Assembly (NCBI GenBank): GCA_015178975.1
Contig: WHVD01000049.1
Span: 434,001-498,000 of the forward strand
Direction: 5' to 3'
Length of the DNA stretch: 64,000 nucleotides
Origin: Hysterangium stoloniferum
Taxonomy: Eukaryota; Basidiomycota; Agaricomycetes; Hysterangiales; Hysterangiaceae
Position numbers and translations under genes: made by a program. The notes beneath the pieces are model-generated. The model worked only from the letters and a program-made list of their open reading frames with translations. It made no database searches and was not told the DNA's origin. Of the stretch, positions 55,816 to 64,000 are shown one piece after another. Within the stretch, counting starts at the first letter, position 1. The number at the start of each line of letters is the position of its first letter.

Positions 55816-56253
55816 ACTCGTTCTACTCCCACGTAGTCAGCATACAATACAGGGTTCCATTCAACGGCGGACACGTATTACAGACTGCAAGTAGTAGCGT
55901 ATATTAAACATACCGCCATGTCAGAAAAACGAAGGAGATGGTATAAGGGCATAACAGCTAGCAGCGATGGGAATATGTCCACATAATGGCCCGTAGTACA
56001 TGAATCAATCATAGAATGCAGTGGGGATGATAATGGGACGAAGATGAGCACCACTTTGACCAAGTTAAAAGGGTGGATATATGCAAGATGTGAGCGTGGA
56101 TGGCATCACAATTGCTGGATTTGCAGGATAAGGAACTGTTTCTCATCCTAAGGCGATTATTAGTTGTGATAACTTGGCAGGCGAAGCAAGTAGAAGCACA
56201 TACGCTGAATTGCTCGTCTGAGGTACGATTAATACGCGTACTAAAAAACGGCA

Positions 56254-57589
56254 TCACGATGGACACGCACCTTCCTTGTCATTATGGAAGTCCTTCAAAA
56301 ACGCCAACAGTTTGTCCTTATTTCTCCTCAAAATTGATTCTATCTGCGGAGGCTTCTTGGGATTAGCCACGAAGACTTTGAAGACGTGGAAGGCTTCGAA
56401 TTGAATATTGCGTGATTTATCTCTTAAAAGGTTCATCATCATCTTGAGGTTTGCTGTCCATAAGGTTAGTCCATCAAATAGACGATCAGCAAGCCGGAAT
56501 GAAAACCTTCGTTAGAAATGTATCGTGTCATGACATTAAAGTTCGCTCGGTCGAGAAGGATTTCGCCTAGGAGCTTGAGAGATTGACGTTTCGTGACATA
56601 GTTCGTGGACAGGAGGAGTGCGGTATATGAATTAAAAAACTGCACCAAGGGTTAGTGGGGGATCAGTGGGCTGGGGACCATGCGTACTCGGTCATAATTC
56701 TTCTCCAAGTATTCAGCGACCATGGGCTTGTGTCGTGTCAGCGTTTCCTGTGGACGTGTGCGTATGAGTGAAAGACTACCACCGTGCTGAAAGAATACAA
56801 TACCTTGTAATTTGCAAATGCATCGCAGGAAATGCCGAACGTCCGCTCTTCGATAAAGTGCGGGAAGAGATAGAATCTGCCAAGCTCGTCAATAATAGAA
56901 GGCCAGCCATCTTGCTGTGTTACATACTGTTCTGACCACAATAGAAGCTTGCAGAGCGACTCATGCCGGAGCATCTCCTTGAGAATCATACCGGTGTTCA
57001 GCGCGATATCTTCGTTCTCGTACCCTTTTAAAGTGTCAAAGATAACGTCGGGACGCTTGCATAGGTATTCCACTGTGGGCCATCGGCTGCCGATCTGGCG
57101 TCGCAAGAGGTTGTTGAAGGTGTGTACGACGTCTTTCCGTGATTCAAATTCGAGTCTGGATGGATTGCAATGAATGTTAGTTAGTCAGACAGGTGATCTA
57201 CTGAATACCGACTTCTGGATTGACGTGACGAGTAAGTGGAGGAGATCCGAGTTGTATGTCTCTTGTGAGAGCTGGGCAAGTGCCTCTGGTGATGCATCTG
57301 AACATACCAATAAGATCAATACGGACAATATGAGCATGTGCTTTACCTCCATCACCGTACAGCATTCCCTTCAACTGTGCGAGGTATTTTGACACATCTT
57401 CATGAGCCTATAGCAAAATAATTCAGACCATAACTTATCACCACATGCACCACCACTCTTATTTGACTCATCACTCACCCTTCTTCTAACCTCTCCCCCT
57501 GGTGGCCCAACATCCAACCTACCCAAGCCTTCCTTAAGACCTCGAACAAGGTCTGCAGGGCTGCGTTGCTTAGCCTTGAAGAAGTTCAT
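56254..57589 (-). CDS. Mo25 / HymA family scaffold protein
   Basis: Eight inferred exons (57589-57479, 57407-57347, 57297-57213, 57155-56928, 56876-56804, 56747-56688, 56639-56507, 56453-56254) encode 316 residues. The protein is an Armadillo-like helical-repeat scaffold. In animals Mo25 (CAB39) activates LKB1/STRAD and MST kinases; fungal HymA/Hym1 works in the RAM pathway for polarity, septation and conidiation. Recognisable blocks: [20 protein letters not shown] start, [91 protein letters not shown] repeat block, [17 protein letters not shown], and [19 protein letters not shown] near the C-terminus. The intron-3 donor (AA|GTCGGT) is weak but gives the conserved EFESRKDV junction. Single copy in the window; looks functional. 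Confidence 0.93.
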
Positions 57590-58779
57590 AGGTATTGTCT
57601 AAAATGGAATCAAGAAGGCTTGACAGATGGTACAGATGAATGAACTATATAAACTCAGACGGCGATTAGGATCCTGGCCGTGGAAAGGAAGGCGTGAACA
57701 CTGCAGTTCGATGAGGGGTAATCGAGTCACGTGATTGAACATGCACGTGATAGAGACAAACCTGACGTTGATGCCTCGTGACAGTTGCCAAAATTAGTCA
57801 CCAACCACAACTGATTCCCTAAACATAAGGTCTTGCACTCTATAAAGGCCTTGAGGTTTATCAAGACATTCCATGATAACCAACTTGATATTGTGAAGTA
57901 AAGAGTCTAAAACCCGTGTCAGCTCCAACAAGAATTACGAGCACACCGTGTATTTTATTAATCGGCGATTAGAATGAGATTTCGAACGAGAAATTCGGCA
58001 CCTGTCCCTGAAAATAGCAACCCCTTTGGGGCTTGCCTAGATGTATTGAACTGTTCAATTTCAAGCTCATTCGAAACCGATCGTGAAACATGCAGGGCAG
58101 ATATGTTCATAAAGCTTTGATCTGATATTGAGGGGTGCAGATGGTAAGAGGAGTGAAAGCAAAGGGTATGAATATTTTGAAAAAAAAAGTGTCGCAAGTA
58201 ATTCCCAGCCGGGCATAGCATGATGATGCCCACTTTCGTTCACCATAAGTATTATTGGATGAGTACTACAAGTGCTCTACACAAGAAGTGTTTGAATTAT
58301 CCTGAGAGTTGTACAAGACAGAAATAAAAGCACTGAATTTTGCATTTTTCTGCATAGTCGCTGTAATATTGGAAGCTCGTCAGATTCAGAACATGTTCGG
58401 ACTTTTTGGACAACGGGGATGACGGTTGACGTCAATTCTCAGTGTGTTTTTTGGGTAAGAAAGCCGAATCCCCCCCGAGCCTATATATAGTGATCTGATT
58501 TAATATTCCCGATACCCAATTTGGTCTCACAAGCGTTCCATAAGGTCTTCATAGCCCTTATCGGAGCAAAAGCCCTGTTGAACGGTCCCAAGGAGACGCG
58601 TTGGTCACAGTCGTGACAGCAGTGCAATATTTGGAGCTCCGCTTGTTCCGACCAACAACCCCACTGCCTCACGTACAAGACATTGAACCCACCGTCAGTC
58701 GCCATATTTCTTCCTCTTCACCCTTCAGCAGGACTGAGACTCCTTACCTGTTCTAGCACTTCATATCAACGTTATCGTC
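57590..58779. promoter_or_regulatory. Divergent promoter region of HymA and synaptobrevin
   Basis: The two genes are transcribed away from each other from this 1.2-kb interval. Two palindromic CACGTG sites (57728-57733 and 57744-57749), 16 bp apart, are candidates for bHLH factors such as Cbf1/Pho4-type proteins. A TATATATAG lies near 58482-58490. The open frames here look like noise. Confidence 0.45.
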
Positions 58780-59416
58780 ATGTATGTGCTTCCAAGTCTT
58801 CCGCAGCTAATACTGACGCAGCGGTGATGCACAGGTCAGAGCCTTACGACCCGTATCTTCCTCGCAATGGCTCCTCAGCTAATCCAGCTGGCGAGTCATC
58901 ACGAGGACCAGGGAATGCTAAAACCGCTGCCATCCAGGCGCAAATTGACGACACAGTCGGTATCATGAGGGAGAACATCACCAAGGTTGCGGAGAGGGGA
59001 GAAAGGCTAGACTCGCTGCAGGACAAGACAGGTAGGCCGGAGTAGTACTACAAGGTGGCGGGGGGTGTGGTATTGATGATACTCTTAGACAATCTTGCCA
59101 TTTCGGCCCAAGGTTTCCGGAGGGGCGCAAACACGGTCCGGAAGGTAAGCACAAGTGGTTTCTTACGGTTTCAGCCAGCTGAACTGATTCAATATTACTC
59201 TAGAACATGTGGTAAGTATTACACTATTATACCGTTGTGGAGCATTCACAATGATATCCATTGCAGGTGGAAAGACATGAAGGTGCGACGAACCCCCTCA
59301 TAATCACCCGCTCTCTCCATAACTGAACCACCTACTAGATGCGTATTATCATCGGTGTTGGTATTGCCATCCTACTTGTCATTATCATTGTGCCAATCGT
59401 CAAAAGTGTGAAATAA
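58780..59416 (+). CDS. Synaptobrevin / VAMP-type v-SNARE (Snc family)
   Basis: Six inferred exons (58780-58781, 58835-59031, 59089-59144, 59204-59211, 59267-59282, 59339-59416) encode 118 residues. The start codon is split: AT lies in exon 1 and G in exon 2, giving [13 protein letters not shown], matching the usual Snc start. The SNARE motif follows at about 34-90: [53 protein letters not shown], with the zero-layer Arg in AERGERL. The juxtamembrane MWWKDMK and one C-terminal membrane segment ([20 protein letters not shown]) complete a tail-anchored v-SNARE for secretory vesicle fusion at the plasma membrane. Two exons are only 8 and 16 nt. The gene appears intact. Confidence 0.94.
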
Positions 59417-60180
59417 ACTGTTCATTACTTTATGTATTTTTTGATACACCCACACCTTTTCACGTTTAATCCCGCACACATCCACCCCAAGTTTCTATTC
59501 GCTGTAAATGATTGTTCTTGTTTCCAGTAGGATATTTTATGGCTTTCCCCACTTCTTTTTTCATATAAACTTTCCATGTTGCGCTAGGCAGGAAATATGT
59601 GCATTGTGGTATATTCACGATTCTTCGTGAAATATTTATTCGATGCTGTATGTAAGCTACCTGCTACGATTCACTTTCCTAAGCTTGCGGCAATCAAGTT
59701 AAGCTGGCCAAAAGGGCAGCTGCTTGGCTTGTGGCCAACTTGAAGGCTTTTATAAACTTCCCCTAAGCCTAATATTTTCCTTTTCTCTTTTTTCATTTTA
59801 TTGTAGAAAGCTTGTGTACTCATTTGGATGGGGTCTGGGATGCATACCGCATACCAAACGAGCACCGCTGCCAGTGGGCTCGTTTTTTGTCGGCCCTAGT
59901 CCGAGTTGATTTATTGTGAGGCCAAATCAGGCCTTTAATTTTAGTGATTTAGATTAATGACTACCTGCTAAAAGCACCTGCCATTTGACAGAGTGTGAAT
60001 ACTTACGGCCGACCAGTGGCCAATTCAAGCGGGACTATAAATGTAAAGGTGCTTTTTGCACTTACTCTTCTGGCCTTCATTAACCTCACACTTTGATCAG
60101 ATCTAGTAAGCCTCAATATTGTGGAACAACGGTTACGGTACTACAGGAATTGTAAAGGCCATAGCCTAGCTAGTCGTTCT
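59417..60180. other. Downstream of synaptobrevin, no gene
   Basis: Likely 3' flank of synaptobrevin followed by unassigned sequence. No coding domain seen on either strand. Confidence 0.5.
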
Positions 60181-60450
60181 TGCTGGTTAGGGTTTGCAAC
60201 CATTATAAATATGGGTCCACATATCACGGTCGCCACTTTTAAAAATTCTAACAGCACAACTACCGCTGTCAGCCTTTATTAGCATAGCATAGGAGACTAG
60301 CCTGAGGGGGTACACGACAACCGTGCTCGCCGGCATAGAAAACACACTGATCTTTCAGACTAGTACCACTCTTTTATCCTAATCGATCAATCTCTCCTTG
60401 AGCCCCCTCTCACTCTGAAAATCATAACTCCACTGCATAACATCAATCTC
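60181..60450 (+). promoter_or_regulatory. Former promoter of methyltransferase copy 1
   Basis: Diverged but clearly related to 62331-62590 upstream of copy 2. Shared landmarks are GGTTTGCAACCA, AAAATTCTAACA, AGTACCACTCT and CTGCATAACATCAATC. The promoter was therefore duplicated together with the coding region. Confidence 0.55.
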
Positions 60451-61397
60451 TTGAACCTACCCTGTCAAGTCCTAAAGTCAACCGCGGACTTTGCAGCCCT
60501 TGTCCCTGAGGGAAAAGTAATCGGCCTCGAATATGCCTCTGATGTTCTCCAACAAGCACGTGCAACGTCTGAACAGTGCGGACTCCAAAATGTGCAGTTT
60601 GCAATTGGCGATGTACACGACCTTGAGCACCCCGAAGAGGCGTTCAACATCGTTCATGCCCACCAAGTGCTACAGTACATTCATGACCCCGTGCAAGCTC
60701 TATGTGAGATGTGTCGCATGGCTAATCTAGGTGGCATTGTCTGTAAGGTTGTTGATTGAGCTCACTCAGTTGGTACAGACAGGACTAAGTTTTCTCTATT
60801 CGAATTGTTAGAGTATGTGAGAGATACAGGTAGAAGCTTCTATTGATCAGGGGTTAATATATCTTGGCAGAACAATGGAGTGTGGGCATCAGAGACACAA
60901 GGGGAACAAAGGACAATGGAGGTTGTGACGTGAGGTAGGAGAACAAAGGGACAGCTCGGCGGAAGACAAAGACGATTAGGTAAAACAAAAGAGAGTTGTG
61001 TGGGACAATGGGGAACTGATCGGTAATGTGTGCCTGTGGTAAGACGGCCAGGATTACATCGTCGCTGCCAGAGACGCTGATTTTCCTCCATTATTTGGTT
61101 CCCTCGAACCGAGGGGATGAATGAATGGAGAACGTTGTTCGCGCAGGTTGCCCGTTCCGTAGGGAGGGAACCTGATGTCAGCCGTCAACTGCACACCTGG
61201 GCACGGCAGGCTGGATTTGAGAAATCTGATATAAAGGCCACGGCGAACACCCGATGCTCTGACACCCCCGAGGACAAAAAATGGTTGAGCGAGATGTGGG
61301 CGGGTCTGATAGTCAATTCGTCCTTCGCCAGCAATGCGATTGGTCGTAAGTATGCGGACGCGGAGATGTTGGCTGGTGTGGCCCGTACGTGACGTGA
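60451..61397 (+). pseudogene. SAM-dependent methyltransferase pseudogene, copy 1
   Basis: Encodes the middle and end of a class I (UbiE-like) methyltransferase. After STADFAALVPEGKVIGLEYA come DVLQQARATSEQCGLQNVQF, AIGDVHDL and FNIVHAHQVLQYIHDPVQAL. From 61117 the C-terminal half follows with EWRTLFAQVARSVGREPDV and HTWARQAGFEKSDI. The N-terminus with the SAM-binding DVGCGPG motif is deleted: the leader jumps from CCTAAAG to the GCGGACTTTGC segment. A foreign segment (60760-61058) interrupts it and a frame change lies near 61100. Not functional; related to the fragment at 62619. Confidence 0.8.
60760..61058. mobile_element. Short insertion inside the methyltransferase
   Basis: Interrupts the methyltransferase after GGIVCKV and before VAARDADFPPLFG. 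A head with GCTCACTCAGTTGGTACAG and ATTCGAATTG recalls tRNA A and B boxes, so a second SINE family is possible. It ends GGCCAGGATTACATC, like the repeat at 16246-16508. Confidence 0.4.
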
Positions 61398-61440
61398 GTG
61401 GGTACAGAGGAGGATGCTTGGTTCACGTCCATTAATGGGG

Positions 61441-61496
61441 AGATTATTTGCTACGTGTAAGGGAGATTTGCTACGTGTAAGGGAGATTTGCTACCA
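61441..61496 (+). repeat. 20-bp tandem repeat
   Basis: TTTGCTACGTGTAAGGGAGA is present twice and partly a third time. It lies at the position of the methyltransferase C-terminus and probably expanded after the gene decayed. Confidence 0.8.
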
Positions 61497-61499
61497 CGA

Positions 61500-62330
61500 C
61501 TATGTGGAACATCGCCGACATGGAGAGGGAGTGATTCATATACAAGCAGATTGTAGAAATAGACATAGTCAAATAGCAATTGAGCTTGCTTCGTTTCCCG
61601 TGAATCTTGTAAGTTTGATTCTCAGTCCTTTGCTACGTATGCTCTGTCGGATTGGGAGAAGAGAAGGAACAGCGGTATACCCCGTAGTATATTTCAACTC
61701 AGGCCCGGCCATCCTCACAATCACTAACGGATTGCCCATTTCAGCGCCTTGCCACATATGCACCCGTTCCCTTGTATATTCGTCTGCTGCGTATGCGTAA
61801 TTGAGAAATCACGTTAGGACATGACTCTTGTGAGATTATGATCATCGCAATCAGCCACTTAAGTTTGAGGGGGCCAAGGCGGACCATTTCTTTATAGACT
61901 CTCTGGACGGCTTCTTTGGCTGATTAGTATGTATATGTGAGAATTGATTAAAAGCATACTCTCTTTGTACCACCTCGTAAGTCTCATTGTCTGGTTGTCT
62001 ATGTAATGAATTTACTCCCAAGTCGTTCTAAACTAAAATATTTACAGGAAGTTCCCTAGAAATAAAGCAAAAAAATGATCTTCCGTGCTAAATTGTCACC
62101 CTGCCAGAAGTCAGCAGGTTGTCTCCGAGTGTATCCACAACCTTTAGCGAAAAGTACCAGCACTAAATAAAAGGAGTAACTATGACCCTCTTATACACTC
62201 CCTTGAATTGTCCCATAGTAGAATATAAATAGAATAGGTAATTAATCCTTGCTAGTTCGATGTTGATCACTGCAGTCACGGGCTCGAGTTCATAAGTTAT
62301 TTACAGCGATAGCGCTAATGGACGCCCGTT
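61500..62330. other. No recognised gene
   Basis: Sequence between the two methyltransferase fragments. The open frame at 61414-61800 has no domain I recognise. Confidence 0.45.
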
Positions 62331-62618
62331 CTTGCTTGTTATGGTTTGCAACCACAACTAAGTGTTGGTTGATATATTATTGTCGCAATTTTGAAAATTC
62401 TAACATCTCAATTGCCGTTGTCACTTTGTGAGCATAGGTCACTAGGGTACGCGAAAATCGTGATCATCGGAATACAAAACGTACTAATTTCGTCCTTACC
62501 AGTACCACTCTCCCATACTAATATATAACTCTCTAGTTGAACTCCTTCATACCCTGTAAATCATCCCCGCGCTGCATAACATCAATCCCCCTTGAACCTG
62601 TCTGATAATTCTAAAGAT

Positions 62619-62858
62619 ATGTCTTCGCAATCTGGCCAGTATGTCCATGGACACCACGAGTCTGTTCACCAATCCCAGACATGGAGAACTGCCACCAATT
62701 CAGCAGCGTATCTGTTGAAGTATATAAAACCAAATATGTCCATACTTGACGTTGGATGTGGCCCTGGCACCATTACTGCGGACTTTGCAACCCTTGTCCC
62801 CGAGGGAAAAGTAGTCGGCCAACAACTATGTCGGAACACTGCCCTAGCAACAGTCTGA
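62619..62858 (+). pseudogene. SAM-dependent methyltransferase fragment, copy 2
   Basis: Gives the N-terminal part missing from copy 1: start MSSQSGQYVHGHHESVHQSQ, then YLLKYIKPNMSILDVGCGPG with SAM-binding motif I, then ITADFATLVPEGKVVG. The match ends abruptly after VVG and the frame stops 11 codons later. The catalytic and C-terminal parts are absent. Upstream sequence is shared with copy 1. Copy 1 and copy 2 overlap only over about 15 residues, so neither could make the enzyme. Confidence 0.8.
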
Positions 62859-63755
62859 TCAAGACATTTAATAATTAAATTTTCAAAAAGCCACCAAGTT
62901 ATCCTGTTTAATCCTTTTCCCTATGTACCTCATATTAAGAATCGAGACCCGTATGGCGGCAAAGGACAAAAATACTGTTGATTACTAGTCGTATACCAGC
63001 ACAACACCAAACACCCACTGCCAAATCTCCAGCCGCACCCATAACTTTATCCCATCACACGGGAACAGTAGCAACAGACAGCACACAGCAAGAATCAACG
63101 AACGGATGTCTCACATCGCCAAGCTTTGGTGTCATATATCCTCCCTCTACCGTACATCCTCCGTATCCTGCTCCTAACGCATCTTACCCAAATCAGTAAC
63201 CCGTGGCTTTTCTAGTGCGTATGTTGCGCCATGCGAATATACCGGAGTGCATCAAAGAAAGAACGATGCTGGTAATAGGAGTAAAGGTGATTAGAACAAC
63301 TCTTTGAAGGATGAAACGCCGTGGGATGCACCAACTGGTGAGATAACCCGAGACGAAGGAGTGTATCCCAATAAAATTCGATATACCTAGGTGCACTCAA
63401 AAGCCACTAATCCATAGAGTACGGGGATATTATCGGATTGGCGATAACTTGTTGTAAGCAGTTAGCTAAAGCGGTTTATGTAAATTTAATGCCCGAGCCA
63501 CCTTGATCGGTCCACTATATATAACGAGCTAAAACAGTACCGTTATGAGTTAATTCACAGGAGACAATCATTTTAACGCGGATTCATTTAGCACGGCCCT
63601 TATATTTTGTAGTATAATACACATAAGCAAGAGATGAAAACCAAAAGAAATATCTGTTGTTAAATTTAAGCAAGATTGCAGACTGGTATGTTGGTAAAGT
63701 GATGTAACCAATGGCAGCAATCCAAAAAAATAAAGAATGACAAGAAGCAATCGAG
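62859..63755. other. No recognised gene
   Basis: AT-rich sequence. The short open frame at 62978-63199 is rich in Pro, Ser and Thr but has no domain. Likely intergenic. Confidence 0.45.
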
Positions 63756-64000
63756 TTAACCCCAGACATCAATGGCTATCGCGATATCGGCAAAGCTCAT
63801 TCCATTCCTCAGCCACGTTACCAGATCCTCCATATGACTCCGATCAATTTCTCCCTCCGTCTTAACTATTAGTAAGGCCAAGATGTCCGCAAACGCCACA
63901 CAATCGCCTAAATAATCCAATACCGATGTCAATCCAACGTGCTTTGTCGTCCGACACAAGAATGTTTTGACAGAATATATCACCATGGGATCCTTCAAGT
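63756..64000 (-). CDS. 3' end of an unidentified gene, cut by the window edge
   Basis: An open minus-strand frame runs from the window edge to a stop at 63756, giving about 80 residues. It includes VIYSVKTFLCRTTKHVGLTS, CVAFADILALLIVK, EDLVTWLRNGMSFADIAIAI and ends DVWG. It has ordinary amino-acid composition with alternating hydrophobic residues, so it could be a true C-terminal exon. I recognise no family. The start lies outside the window, or the frame is fortuitous. Confidence 0.4.
   Translation of the reverse strand, partial: LKDPMVIYSVKTFLCRTTKHVGLTSVLDYLGDCVAFADILALLIVKTEGEIDRSHMEDLVTWLRNGMSFADIAIAIDVWG

Larger units (their letters stand above)
52749..56061. repeat. Source copy of the GNA1-forkhead duplication
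   Basis: Matches 21423-30132 (minus its insertions). This copy retains intact GNA1 and forkhead genes. It has about 375 bp (55440-55815) absent from the other copy. It ends about 190 bp from the HymA/Mo25 stop. Confidence 0.85.

Noticed and set aside
61414..61800. A separate gene of 128 residues
   Set aside because: Its first part is the frame-shifted C-terminus of the methyltransferase pseudogene, including the 20-bp tandem repeat; the rest has no domain.
6052..62858. A secondary-metabolite cluster (two P450s plus a methyltransferase)
   Set aside because: The methyltransferases are broken, no backbone enzyme is present, and housekeeping genes and 40 kb of transposons separate the parts.

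Overview
The window is nuclear DNA of a filamentous fungus, most likely a mushroom-class basidiomycete (Agaricomycetes). The evidence is genes cut by many introns of about 48-60 nt, several micro-exons, and fungal-type proteins: a HymA/Mo25 scaffold, a Snc-type synaptobrevin, a GNA1 acetyltransferase and multi-intron P450s. A Rhizoctonia/Ceratobasidiaceae origin is my guess from overall style, not something the sequence proves.

Layout. 1-3.3 kb holds a decayed beta-propeller lactonase (carboxy-muconate-cyclase-like) pseudogene. 3.34-5.4 kb is a spliced RING-finger/coiled-coil gene. 6.05-8.45 kb is an intact 14-exon cytochrome P450 (copy A). 8.5-21.1 kb is layered transposon debris: two LINEs, a tRNA-derived SINE, Gypsy solo LTRs, a Tc1/mariner transposase split by an LTR that itself contains another LTR, and a Copia gag fragment containing a 1.03-kb TRIM. 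21.4-30.1 kb is a degenerate duplicate of the locus at 52.7-56.1 kb (GNA1 plus forkhead gene), split by a young 5.3-kb Copia element. 30.1-37.4 kb is an old Copia invaded by a second, decayed Copia. 37.9-45.5 kb is a complete Ty3/Gypsy element with a spliced antisense zinc-cluster gene. 46.5-48.7 kb is a gag-only Copia derivative. 49.6-51.9 kb is P450 copy B.

The right end is gene-dense: GNA1 (UDP-GlcNAc and chitin precursor supply), a forkhead factor facing it tail-to-tail, HymA/Mo25 (RAM/STRIPAK-linked morphogenesis kinase scaffold) and synaptobrevin (exocytic v-SNARE). These are followed by two broken copies of a SAM methyltransferase and an unidentified gene end. The genes do not form an obvious pathway; several act in wall growth and polarised secretion, but that may be coincidence.

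Most striking observations: (1) a three-exon antisense gene inside the Gypsy element whose product carries a cysteine pattern matching the fungal Zn2Cys6 cluster; (2) a start codon split by an intron in synaptobrevin and micro-exons of 4, 8, 12 and 16 nt in several genes; (3) Copia primer-binding sites that match the anticodon arm of initiator tRNA-Met; (4) every reverse transcriptase whose active site is visible has lost a catalytic Asp; (5) a forkhead domain lacking the usual base-reading Asn and His; (6) a capture of half of GNA1 plus the forkhead gene into the transposon block. Exact target-site duplications were found for most LTR insertions. All intron boundaries were inferred by reading frame and splice signals only.
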